Of a stretch of 5,477 bases of DNA, positions 1 through 5,477 are shown in pieces. The notes below the pieces were generated by a model that saw nothing but the letters and a program-made list of their open reading frames with translations, was not told the origin of the DNA and did no database searches. Source of the DNA: Candidatus Latescibacterota bacterium (GTDB taxonomy: Bacteria > Latescibacterota > UBA2968 > UBA8231). The DNA lies in the NCBI GenBank assembly GCA_003529325.1, contig DPVW01000196.1, forward strand, positions 1-5,477, written 5' to 3'. A program made the position numbers and the translations under genes. Position 1 is the first letter of the stretch. Every line of letters starts with the position of its first letter.

Positions 1-66
1 GGAAGAGTAAGCTCCCGTTCGGGGCGTCCACCGTCACTTGGAACATGTGCTTAGGGTAGGGGTATT

Positions 67-762
67 TTGCCCGTCACGTCGGACCGCGCATTCACACTGT
101 CGACACTTTCCGCACTAGCTCGGCCTGCTCATCCACGTAAACCAGGCCACGATCAACGCCGCTCCAGGTGTCCCCTACGTGCTATTTGGCGTCGCAAAGA
201 CCCAGTCTGGCACGCCTTGCCCTCGGGCACCTTAATCGAGGCCAGGATCGGGAACGTCAACTACGCGCAAACGATAAACCAGTCAACGGGCGTAGGATCG
301 CAGGACACCCGTACGCACTCCCTGACCGGCGGCGGTCTTAACTATGGCACCTCCGCAGCGTTCCAGATATGTGGTGACGACTCGGCTACCGAGGCGGTCG
401 AAGGGGGTGCGGAAGGCGACCAGATAGTGTTCTACGTGGCAGGGATTCAGGCGGCGGCCCAGCCGTCGACTGTTTTCCTTGTGGACGGCTCACTCCGGGT
501 CGACCTAACCATCCCCTCGTTGACTGCGCCAACAGGTATCCCTGCGGCGCCATCCACGTCAGCTTGCACGGTCACAGGAGCGCCCTCCGCACCCACCCCC
601 ACCGCGACGGCCGTCTCTACGCCTACGGCAACACCGACGGCGCCCTCTGCACCGACTCCAGAGCCGATTCCAGGGATGACTGCGTGGGGCCTCGCGGTTC
701 TGGGGGCGGTGCTGGCCGTGCTGACTGCACTGGCTGCGCATCGCAGACTCGATACTACCTGA
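67..762 (+). CDS. Putative secreted/surface protein with Thr/Pro-rich linker and C-terminal sorting-type membrane tail; N-terminus probably frameshifted
   Basis: Only the part from about residue 49 on reads like real protein. Residues 50-150 look like a small beta-rich domain (PSGTLIEARIGNV, then GDQIVFYVAG near 117-126). Residues 150-200 are a Thr/Pro/Ala/Ser-rich linker of low complexity. The C-terminus has 'IPGMTAWGLAVLG', a hydrophobic segment at about 206-224 and a basic cluster (HRR) before the end. That order (Pro motif, WGL, membrane helix, Arg) resembles IPTL-CTERM/PEP-CTERM-type sorting tails and suggests export and surface attachment, perhaps with removal of the tail by an exosortase-like enzyme. 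The open frame begins at a TTG with no clear ribosome binding site. Residues 1-48 are Arg/Pro-rich, lack a signal peptide and look like out-of-frame translation. The better N-terminal sequence lies in another frame at 119-213, so the gene is probably disrupted or carries a sequencing indel. Function is unknown. I am confident of the tail and not of the start. Confidence 0.55.
   Translation: MPVTSDRAFTLSTLSALARPAHPRKPGHDQRRSRCPLRAIWRRKDPVWHALPSGTLIEARIGNVNYAQTINQSTGVGSQDTRTHSLTGGGLNYGTSAAFQICGDDSATEAVEGGAEGDQIVFYVAGIQAAAQPSTVFLVDGSLRVDLTIPSLTAPTGIPAAPSTSACTVTGAPSAPTPTATAVSTPTATPTAPSAPTPEPIPGMTAWGLAVLGAVLAVLTALAAHRRLDTT
119..213 (+). pseudogene. Out-of-frame upstream coding segment of the surface protein
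   Basis: In a different frame from the 67-762 reading, this stretch encodes 'INAAPGVPYVLFGVAKTQSG' and nearby residues, protein-like sequence that then runs into a stop 24 nt beyond this segment. Adding one base near 211-213 would continue it as SGT-ALPSGTLIEARIG, joining directly to the domain seen in the 67-762 frame. The fused reading is a plausible beta-strand domain start, whereas the sequence encoded by the 67-210 part of the other frame is not. A stop (TAG at 116-118) closes this frame upstream, so a second lesion or further decay is likely and no signal peptide can be reconstructed in the window. Confidence 0.45.
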
Positions 763-854
763 GCATAGTTCGCCAGCAGGCCGCCGAACACTACCCGTCT
801 CCTCTGGATAGCCTTGCACTCTGCAAGAGGGAGTGTCGCGTTGGTGATTTGCCA

Positions 855-877
855 TTCGACGAGCTCAGGGCGAACGG
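855..877. repeat. Dispersed extragenic repeat-like element (PFDELRANG/LRANG type)
   Basis: The sequence reads TTCGACGAGCTCAGG followed by GCGAACGG. It has a GAGCTC palindrome at its centre and TTCG/CGAA ends, so it is an imperfect inverted repeat. It matches a short motif that I know occurs in many copies between genes in various bacterial genomes, where gene callers produce spurious peptides reading FDELRANG or FDKLRANG. Here the overlapping + strand frame indeed reads PFDELRANG. Only one copy is in the window, so the repeat assignment rests on recall of the motif. Confidence 0.5.
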
Positions 878-934
878 GAATCTGAACCTACGACAGTAGT
901 GTAGTCCCAGGGTGAATTGTTGAGTGAGAGACAC

Positions 935-958
935 CCTCACGAGCCCATGCTCGTGGGG
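935..958. terminator. Stem-loop, first of two adjacent hairpins
   Basis: CACGAGC (938-944) pairs perfectly with GCTCGTG (949-955) across a CCAT tetraloop. Two further C-G pairs outside a G-T wobble extend the stem to ten pairs. There is no T-run on either side, so it is not a classical intrinsic terminator. Its place between converging genes fits a transcript-end or mRNA-stabilising structure. Confidence 0.4.
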
Positions 959-962
959 CCAT

Positions 963-990
963 GAACAGGGCATCGACTGATGCCCTGTTC
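963..990. terminator. Perfect 12-bp inverted repeat, probable bidirectional transcript-end hairpin
   Basis: GAACAGGGCATC (963-974) and GATGCCCTGTTC (979-990) are exact reverse complements around the four-base loop GACT. On the - strand it begins 29 nt after the dioxygenase stop codon, the usual spot for a terminator. The flanks are not T-rich, so termination may depend on Rho, or the structure may protect the 3' end from exonucleases. Confidence 0.5.
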
Positions 991-1019
991 CACACCACTC
1001 ACAAAGGCGGCGCGCCGCC

Positions 1020-1868
1020 CTAGCCGCGGCTGGGTTCGTCCATCTCTTCGCGTGCCTTGCGGACCAGTTCGGGCAGGTGGTCGTCGTTGGCGAGTCGCTG
1101 CTCCAAGTGCACCATCCTGGCCGGGTTTGCCGTCTCGATCATCACCTCGCCGTAGGCCTTGTCGTGCCAGAACCGGGCGTTGCCAGCAACTTCGTCCCGA
1201 AGCAACTGCAAATCTTCGTCTTGGTGGCGTCGCTGTAGATTGATCGTGAACATCCGCCGCCGTGTGCCGCCACCAAACGAGGCGTGTTTCGTCGCGTGGT
1301 TGAACATCAGAAGGTCGCCCGGCTTAACGGGAAGGGCGAATGCGGGGACCTGGCTGCCGTGGATATCCCACGTGTCCTCAATGACGTTCGACTTGGAGTT
1401 TGTGGCTGCAACATGCAGTGATTCTGCGAAGACATCGCCGACCTTGTGGCTGCCGGGTATTACGCGCAGACATCCCGTTTCAGGGTCCACGGGGTCCAGG
1501 TAGAATGCCATCTTCACCGACATGTACTTCTTATCGACGTAGCCGTCAGAGTGCCACGGCGTGTCACCGACGTAGTAGTTGCCGTCGCTGGCCGTGTAGT
1601 TGTAGTCATCGCCCAGTATCGAGGCTGCGATGCCATCGATGCGCTCGTCGTCAATCAGGGTGCTCATATATTCGTCCCTATCGATAAAGGGCAATAGGGC
1701 GGACCTGCGCTTCTGATCGTGGCTGCGCCCGCCATGACCACCGCCATAATCGCGCCAGATACGCTCGAACCCTTCTACGATGCCATCTATCCTGTCCGAC
1801 AGCAGGCCGTCGAACCTTAGAAATCCAAAGTCCTGGAAATACTTTATCTGGCCCTCGGTCAGTCTCAT
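1020..1868 (-). CDS. Phytanoyl-CoA dioxygenase (PhyH) family Fe(II)/2-oxoglutarate-dependent oxygenase
   Basis: This is a 282-residue cytoplasmic enzyme of the PhyH family, which couples oxidative decarboxylation of 2-oxoglutarate to hydroxylation of a small molecule. The iron-binding HxD motif is H106-S-D108 in 'TPWHSDGY'. The distal histidine is most likely H195 in 'NHATKHASFGGG'. The arginine that binds 2-oxoglutarate is R204 or R205 in GTRRRM, followed by the beta-strand FTINLQ. 'DPETGCLRVIPGSH' (128-141) is the conserved core strand and turn of the family. The N-terminal 'QIKYFQDFGFLRFDGLL' is the usual opening. Length is normal and no key residue is missing. The ATG is preceded at 9 nt by a good Shine-Dalgarno (AAAAGGAGA, 1877-1885), which fixes the start. 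It is the last gene of the proB-proA-unknown-PhyH run. The substrate cannot be read from sequence. It lacks the ectoine hydroxylase signature as I remember it. A proline-related substrate is possible only by context, since this family includes amino-acid and natural-product hydroxylases. Confidence 0.92.
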   Translation of the reverse strand: MRLTEGQIKYFQDFGFLRFDGLLSDRIDGIVEGFERIWRDYGGGHGGRSHDQKRRSALLPFIDRDEYMSTLIDDERIDGIAASILGDDYNYTASDGNYYVGDTPWHSDGYVDKKYMSVKMAFYLDPVDPETGCLRVIPGSHKVGDVFAESLHVAATNSKSNVIEDTWDIHGSQVPAFALPVKPGDLLMFNHATKHASFGGGTRRRMFTINLQRRHQDEDLQLLRDEVAGNARFWHDKAYGEVMIETANPARMVHLEQRLANDDHLPELVRKAREEMDEPSRG

Positions 1869-1909
1869 ACGAGTGTTCTCCTTTTGGCATCCACAGGCCC
1901 GCCCGGCAG

Positions 1910-2224
1910 TCAGCCGAGCCGCTCGTGACCACCGTTCCCTTCGAAGTTGCGCGTGCTAAATACGCCCAGGTCCCGTCCCTGGTGTACGTGGACGATGACC
2001 TCTTGTCTCGTGATCCCCACGGAGTCCATGAGCTGCTCGTCGATGATGTCGATCAGGTCCTGTATTTCCTCGGTGGTAATACTCTCAGCGACATTGAGCG
2101 TGGCGTGTACCACGGTGTCCGCAAAGTGGATATCGACGCGCCCCACGGCGCTCTCCTCGGTCATGACCGTGTAACACTCTGATTGCGCGGTCCTCGCCTC
2201 TCGCTCAAAAAAGAACTGTGCCAT
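1910..2224 (-). CDS. Conserved-looking small protein of unknown function (104 aa, MAQFFFERE type)
   Basis: The protein starts MAQFFFEREARTAQSE and is acidic, soluble and without signal peptide or membrane segment. Visible layout: a short N-terminal strand or helix, two likely beta-strands at about 28-46 (GRVDIHF, VVHATLNVAE), an amphipathic acidic helix at about 49-68 (TTEEIQDLIDIIDEQLMD), then another strand (QEVIVHVHQGRDLGVFS) and a polar Gly/Asn-rich tail. This suggests a compact alpha/beta fold. I recall similar small proteins from Chloroflexota genomes but know no function. The frame stays open upstream to 2329, but that extension is Arg-rich and overlaps the end of proA. The ATG at 2224 has AGGTGG six bases upstream and is the better start. 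It sits 68 nt after proA and 41 nt before the dioxygenase gene, so it is probably cotranscribed with both. Confidence 0.75.
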   Translation of the reverse strand: MAQFFFEREARTAQSECYTVMTEESAVGRVDIHFADTVVHATLNVAESITTEEIQDLIDIIDEQLMDSVGITRQEVIVHVHQGRDLGVFSTRNFEGNGGHERLG

Positions 2225-2230
2225 GTTTAA

Positions 2231-2236
2231 CCACCT
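2231..2236 (-). promoter_or_regulatory. Ribosome binding site deciding the start of the 104-aa protein
   Basis: AGGTGG on the - strand lies six bases before the ATG at 2222-2224. No comparable site precedes the upstream in-frame ATG at 2329, which would also place 37 bases of the gene inside proA. Confidence 0.6.
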
Positions 2237-2292
2237 GAGATGTGTCTGACGTTTCGGGCGCGTCCGTGTGAGGCTGCGTCTCGTTCGCCAGG

Positions 2293-3576
2293 CTACTCGC
2301 GGATCTGTCCCGTGCCCTGCATCGTCCACTTGTATGACGTGAGCTCGGTTAGGCCCAACGGACCGCGAGCATGGAACTTGTCGGTGCTGATGCCAACCTC
2401 GGCGCCCATGCCGAACTGGCCTCCGTCGTTGAAGCGACTGCTGGCGTTGACGATTACGACCGAGGCGTCCACCTCGTCCTGGAAACGGCTGGCTGAGGAG
2501 TAGTCCTCCGTGACGATAGCCTCAGTGTGACCAGACGTGTACGTCTCGATATGTTCCAGCGCCTCGTCCAGAGAATCGACGACCTTGACGGCCGCCGTCA
2601 GCGAGAGGAACTCCATCCCCCAGTCGTCGTCGACTGCGGGTATGAGGGCTGACCCACTCGCCGGGCCGAGGATGCTCAGGGCGCGAGCATCGCAGTGCAA
2701 CTCCACCCCAGCCTCCCCCAGCTTTGAGGCTACCTTCGGCAGAAACGCAGGCGCTATCGCCGAGTTCACCAGCAGCGTATCCAGAGCATTGCAGACGTAG
2801 GGCCTCGAAATCTTCGCGTTGACCGCGATATCGACCGCCATGTCGACATCTGCCGAGCGATCTACATAGGTGTGGCATACGCCGATCCCGCCGGTGATGG
2901 CTGGCATGGTCGCTTCGGCACCCACCCGGCGCACGAGCGCCGCGCCGCCCCGCGGGATCATGAGATCGATGTGCTCCTTCATTCCCAGCATCTGCCCGAC
3001 CAGCGCCCGGTCCGTCGACTCGATGAACTGCACGGCGTCCCTGGGGATTCCCGCCTCTTCGATCTTGTCTCTCACCAGCGACGCCAGCAGCAAGTTCGAG
3101 TTGAACGCTTCCTTACCACCTCGCAGAATGACGGCGTTCCCCGACTTCATGCACAGTGCAGCGATGTCGATGGTGACGTCCGGGCGGCTTTCGTATATCG
3201 TGCCGATAACACCGAGGGGCACACGCCGCTTCGCGATGCGCAGGCCGTTTGGCAGGACCCGTCCCTCCAATGTCTCGCCTATGGGGTCCGGCAGCGCCGC
3301 AATGCCCCGCACGCCCTCCGCCATCCCCTCAATGCGCTCGGCGTCCAGCAATAGACGGTCGAGGATCGCGCTGGATGCACCAGCGTCACTAGCTCCCCGG
3401 TAGTCCTTCTCGTTGGCCTCGACGATTCGATTCGTGTTCTCGACCAGCGCGTCGGCGATGTAACCGAGCGCCACGTTTTTGGCGTGGGTTGACGCCTTGG
3501 CCAGTGCCCGGGAACCAACCCGCGCACGCGCGCCTATATCCTTAATATCCACGACATTTGTCTCGATCACTGGCAT
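2293..3576 (-). CDS. proA: Gamma-glutamyl phosphate reductase (glutamate-5-semialdehyde dehydrogenase)
   Basis: The 427-residue cytoplasmic enzyme catalyses the second step of proline synthesis, the NADPH-dependent reduction of L-glutamyl 5-phosphate to glutamate 5-semialdehyde, which cyclises to pyrroline-5-carboxylate. It has the aldehyde dehydrogenase fold. Diagnostic stretches are 'LGVIGTIYESRPDVTIDIAA' (121-140), 'MKSGNAVILRGGKEA' (143-157), the catalytic cysteine C234 in 'GGIGVCHTYVD', 'RPYVCNALDTLLV' (258-270), and the C-terminal 'NASSRFNDGGQFGMGAEVGI' followed by RGPLGLTELTSYKW. Length is typical and nothing is missing. The frame is open from an ATG at 3630, but that would overlap proB by 44 nt with non-family sequence. 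The ATG at 3574-3576, ten bases after the proB stop, gives the expected N-terminus. The G-rich site AGGGGG (3578-3583) is only one base from this ATG and seven from a GTG at codon 3, so a 425-residue product is possible. ProA normally works closely with ProB, because the glutamyl phosphate intermediate is labile. Confidence 0.97.
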   Translation of the reverse strand: MPVIETNVVDIKDIGARARVGSRALAKASTHAKNVALGYIADALVENTNRIVEANEKDYRGASDAGASSAILDRLLLDAERIEGMAEGVRGIAALPDPIGETLEGRVLPNGLRIAKRRVPLGVIGTIYESRPDVTIDIAALCMKSGNAVILRGGKEAFNSNLLLASLVRDKIEEAGIPRDAVQFIESTDRALVGQMLGMKEHIDLMIPRGGAALVRRVGAEATMPAITGGIGVCHTYVDRSADVDMAVDIAVNAKISRPYVCNALDTLLVNSAIAPAFLPKVASKLGEAGVELHCDARALSILGPASGSALIPAVDDDWGMEFLSLTAAVKVVDSLDEALEHIETYTSGHTEAIVTEDYSSASRFQDEVDASVVIVNASSRFNDGGQFGMGAEVGISTDKFHARGPLGLTELTSYKWTMQGTGQIRE

Positions 3577-3586
3577 TCCCCCTGGA

Positions 3587-4750
3587 CTAAAGAGACACCA
3601 TGTTGTTGCGGTGGACCACCTCGTCGCCATAAGCGTGGCCCAGGACCTCTTCTATGCGGCTCGAATGGGAGCCCTTGATCATGTCGAGTTCCTTCGAGTC
3701 GTAGTTTGTGATTCCAGCGGCGATACGGTTCCCATCCGAGTCTAGTATTGAAACTATGTCGCCTCGCTGAAAGCCGCCTCGAACCTCTTGGACCCCGGCG
3801 GGCAACAGGCTGCGGCTCTGGCTGCGAATGACGTCCGATGCCCCGGCGTCGACAACGATGTCTCCGTGGTTCGTCAGGCCACTGAGCATCCAGCGCTTGC
3901 GACTCTCCATCTTGTTGGCGGTGGATGGGAAGAAGGTCCCGATACGCTCGCCGCCTGCAAGCCGTGTGAGTACGTCGGGCTCCAGGCCACTGGCAATGGC
4001 GACGTTGACACCGGAAGCTGTGGCAAGACGTGCTGCGTCTAGCTTGGTCGCCATGCCGCCCTGCCCGCGACCGTCCCACGACTCGCCGCCCAGGGCTGCG
4101 ACTTCGTCGAGCGTCTCGACGGTCTCGATCAGCTTCGCCTCGCTGTCAATGTTCGGGTCTGCCGTGAACAACCCGCCGACCTGACCCAGCATCACCAGAA
4201 AATCGGCGTCTACCAGGTTTGCCACCATGGCGGAGAGGGTGTCGTTGTCACCAAATACGTCTCCCTTGAGCTCATCAACCGCGACGACGTCGTTTTCGTT
4301 GACGATTGGGACAACCCGCAGCTCCATTAGGGTCAGCAGCGTGTTGCGGATGTTCAGGTAGCCGAGACGCTCGGAGATGTCTTTGCGGGAAAGCAACGCC
4401 TGGGCCACTGGGATCTCGTGCCAGTCGAAGAGCTGCTCGTAGGCGTGCATCAGGCGGCCCTGGCCGGCGGCGGCTAGCACCTGCCTGAAGTGGCCCGGGT
4501 CGCCGTCACGGGTGATCCCGAGGACGTGACGTCCTGCGGCCACAGCCCCTGACGAGACAAGAATGGCCTCGACCCCTGAGAGGCGAAGCAGGGCGAGCTG
4601 CTCTACCAGGGTCGCCATGACCTGAAGGTTGAGCCGATCGCTGCCACCCGTCAAAAGCGTGGTTCCGGCCTTTACGACGATGCGGCGGTAGGCTGGAGGA
4701 TCTCGCCGGGTATTAGAGCGCATTGTCTGAGCGTTGCTCTGGAAAGCCAT
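3587..4750 (-). CDS. proB: Glutamate 5-kinase (gamma-glutamyl kinase) with C-terminal PUA domain
   Basis: The 387-residue cytoplasmic enzyme phosphorylates L-glutamate with ATP to gamma-glutamyl phosphate, the first and usually proline-inhibited step of proline synthesis. The N-terminal amino-acid kinase domain (about 22-275) shows 'RRIVVKAGTTLLTGG' (22-36), the phosphate-binding VSSGAVAAGR (65-74), 'LLSRKDISERLGYLNIRNTL' (119-138), 'VPIVNENDVV' (147-156), GDNDTLSAMVANLV (167-180) and 'GRGQGGMATKLDAA' (227-240). The PUA domain (about 297-375) contains 'HGDIVVDAGASDVIRSQSRS' and 'RGDIVSILDSDG'. The KAGTT loop replaces the more common KVGSS or KLGTS. Three starts are possible: GTG 4789, ATG 4750 and ATG 4723. 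I chose 4750 because GGGG at 4758-4761 lies seven bases upstream and the length is near the family norm. It is first in the operon, and ProA follows after ten bases. Confidence 0.95.
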   Translation of the reverse strand: MAFQSNAQTMRSNTRRDPPAYRRIVVKAGTTLLTGGSDRLNLQVMATLVEQLALLRLSGVEAILVSSGAVAAGRHVLGITRDGDPGHFRQVLAAAGQGRLMHAYEQLFDWHEIPVAQALLSRKDISERLGYLNIRNTLLTLMELRVVPIVNENDVVAVDELKGDVFGDNDTLSAMVANLVDADFLVMLGQVGGLFTADPNIDSEAKLIETVETLDEVAALGGESWDGRGQGGMATKLDAARLATASGVNVAIASGLEPDVLTRLAGGERIGTFFPSTANKMESRKRWMLSGLTNHGDIVVDAGASDVIRSQSRSLLPAGVQEVRGGFQRGDIVSILDSDGNRIAAGITNYDSKELDMIKGSHSSRIEEVLGHAYGDEVVHRNNMVSL

Positions 4751-4757
4751 CTGCAGA

Positions 4758-4772
4758 CCCCGGGGCAGCCCC
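4758..4772 (-). promoter_or_regulatory. proB leader: G-rich ribosome binding site next to a small hairpin
   Basis: On the mRNA strand the leader reads GGGG-CTG-CCCC-GGGG and then TCTGCAG before the ATG. The first GGGG can pair with CCCC in a tight hairpin, leaving the second GGGG (4758-4761) free seven bases from the ATG as a Shine-Dalgarno-like site. The pairing is visible in the sequence. A control role is only a possibility. Confidence 0.35.
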
Positions 4773-4809
4773 CTGCGCGCCTGAGGCACGCGGATTCCAA
4801 CGAAGCATC

Positions 4810-4839
4810 ATTATATCAGCGACGACAACGCCCCAACAA
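4810..4839 (-). promoter_or_regulatory. Sigma-70 type promoter for the proBA operon
   Basis: On the - strand a perfect -10 hexamer TATAAT occupies 4810-4815. An 18-base spacer separates it from TTGTTG (4834-4839), which keeps only the TTG of the -35 consensus. Transcription would begin near 4803, giving a leader of about 50 nt to the ATG at 4750, or about 14 nt to the alternative GTG at 4789. It lies within 50 bases downstream of the permease stop, which separates proB from the transporter unit. Confidence 0.6.
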
Positions 4840-4854
4840 GAATGGTTACCGGAC

Positions 4855-5477
4855 CTACTTGACCAGTCGGCGTCGCATTAGCATGGCCGCAATCCTGTGG
4901 GCTATCAACGCGATGGCCAGCAGTTCCAGCGTCCAGACCGCCATCCACCACGTCAAGTCGCCCTCTGCGAGGCCTCTAACCAGGGCTGCGGCAGGGGTCA
5001 GCGGCAAGATCCAGGATGCATTCTGCACCCACTCCGGGAGTCGATCGAGGGGGAAGAATACCCCACTGACGTAGAACATGGGCATGACGAACAGCGTAAA
5101 GAAGTTGTTCATCGCGCCGATTGTTGTGGCGGTGGCCGTCAGGATCATGGCGATGGCGGCGACGGAGAACCCGATCAGGTAGGCGGCGGGAATCGCAAGG
5201 ATGGCGAACGGCGAGGTGATGAGCCCAAAACTCACCGCGACGATGAGCACAGCCGTGCCCGATACGGCGGCGCGGGTTGCGCTCCACATGACCTCTCCGG
5301 CAACGATGTCTTCTGGCTGCAGCGGGGTGAACAACACTGCTTCGTAGATATTGTGGGTCGACATGCGCAGGTAGGCGCCGTAGGTGCTGTCGAAGGTCGC
5401 ATGGAACATGGCGTAACTAGCGATTAGGCCTGGCGCTAGGAACTCGGCATACGGCCGGTCGCCAACGTCCTGGATAA
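4855..5477 (-). CDS. ABC-2 type transporter permease subunit, 5' end cut by the window edge
   Basis: The frame is open to the window edge, so the ATG at 5409 is internal: the 22 codons before it (including 'YAEFLAPGLIASYA') are typical permease sequence. About 206 C-terminal residues are visible of a protein that usually has 250-280. It is an integral inner-membrane subunit that pairs with an ATP-binding protein to export drugs, lipids or polysaccharide. Visible parts in order: FLAPGLIAS helix; the cytoplasmic coupling segment 'YEAVLFTPLQPEDIVAGE'; hydrophobic helices around 'AVLIVAVSFGLI', 'ILAIPAAYLIGFSVAAIAMI' and 'FFTLFVMPMFYVSGVFFP'; the conserved loop 'PLDRLPEWVQNASWILPLTP' with AAALVRGL; and a last helix (LELLAIALIAH) ending in the basic tail MRRRLVK. 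The FFPLDRLP...LPLTPA signature is that of the NodJ/DrrB-like ABC-2 group. The substrate is unknown, and the ATPase gene is expected beyond the right edge. Confidence 0.9.
   Translation of the reverse strand, partial: IQDVGDRPYAEFLAPGLIASYAMFHATFDSTYGAYLRMSTHNIYEAVLFTPLQPEDIVAGEVMWSATRAAVSGTAVLIVAVSFGLITSPFAILAIPAAYLIGFSVAAIAMILTATATTIGAMNNFFTLFVMPMFYVSGVFFPLDRLPEWVQNASWILPLTPAAALVRGLAEGDLTWWMAVWTLELLAIALIAHRIAAMLMRRRLVK

Larger units (their letters stand above)
763..1019. other. Intergenic region between converging genes
   Basis: I see no convincing gene here. The stretch contains a small hairpin (CTTGCA at 813-818 with TGCAAG at 822-827), a dispersed-repeat-like element at 855-877, and two strong adjacent hairpins at 935-958 and 963-990. 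Short open frames that cross it are shadows, and one owes its PFDELRANG peptide to the repeat. The surface-protein gene and the phyH-family gene converge on this region, so transcription from both sides is expected to end here. Confidence 0.6.

Noticed and set aside
1..66. Possible coding in the first 66 bases (frame 3 reads LPFGASTVTWNMCLG then stop)
   Set aside because: It is too short and closed by a stop, with no ribosome site or family match. It may be decayed upstream sequence of the surface-protein gene but cannot be supported.
564..899. Open frame of 111 codons on the + strand ending in PFDELRANG
   Set aside because: It overlaps the surface-protein tail in another frame, is His/Arg-rich and low in complexity, and its end is produced by the dispersed repeat.
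866..905. tRNA-like 3' half on the - strand (GTCGTAGGTTCAGATTCCC resembles a T arm)
   Set aside because: The five-base T stem does not pair properly, the loop has an extra base, and no acceptor, D or anticodon arms can be built around it. Part of the match lies beside the LRANG-type repeat.
2225..2329. N-terminal extension of the 104-aa protein to an upstream ATG
   Set aside because: The extension is Arg-rich, overlaps the 3' end of proA and lacks a ribosome binding site, whereas the ATG at 2224 has AGGTGG six bases upstream.
2870..3403. Long + strand open frames (up to 177 codons) opposite proA
   Set aside because: They are antisense shadows of a clearly recognisable proA gene in GC-rich DNA, with Ser/Arg/Pro-rich translations and no recognisable domain.
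4897..5427. 176-codon + strand open frame opposite the ABC permease
   Set aside because: It is a Gly/Arg/Asp/His-rich antisense shadow. The - strand frame has the membrane helices and the family signature.

Overview
The window is GC-rich (roughly 60 %), tightly packed bacterial DNA. No taxonomic marker gene is present. Three things recall marine or aquatic Chloroflexota (SAR202/Dehalococcoidia-like lineages): a Thr/Pro-rich surface protein ending in an 'IPGMTAWGL' sorting-type tail, a small 'MAQFFFERE' protein of a kind I associate with that group, and a stand-alone PhyH dioxygenase. This placement is an inference from general familiarity, not from a search.

Layout. Left part (1-762, + strand): the 3' portion of a secreted or surface-anchored protein. 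Its upstream coding sequence appears to switch frame near 208-216, so it is a frameshifted gene or a sequence error. Region 763-1019 holds no convincing gene. It carries a dispersed-repeat-like element (855-877, whose frame reads PFDELRANG) and two adjacent strong hairpins (935-958 and 963-990) between converging genes.

Main part (1020-4750, - strand): a compact gene run in the order proB (glutamate 5-kinase), proA (gamma-glutamyl phosphate reductase), a 104-aa protein of unknown function, and a PhyH-family Fe(II)/2-oxoglutarate dioxygenase. Gaps are 10, 68 and 41 nt. A consensus -10 box (TATAAT) lies just upstream of proB, so the four genes are probably one operon. ProB phosphorylates glutamate and ProA reduces the product to glutamate semialdehyde, which cyclises on the way to proline. 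The dioxygenase and the small protein may act on a related metabolite or may simply share the transcript.

Right edge (4855-5477, - strand): the C-terminal two thirds or so of an ABC-2 type transporter permease. It runs off the window at its 5' end and is separated from proB by the proB promoter.

I found no CRISPR array, rRNA, convincing tRNA, insertion sequence or defence system. The most unusual items are the proBA-unknown-PhyH gene run, the double-hairpin intergenic structure, the LRANG-type repeat and the frameshifted surface protein.
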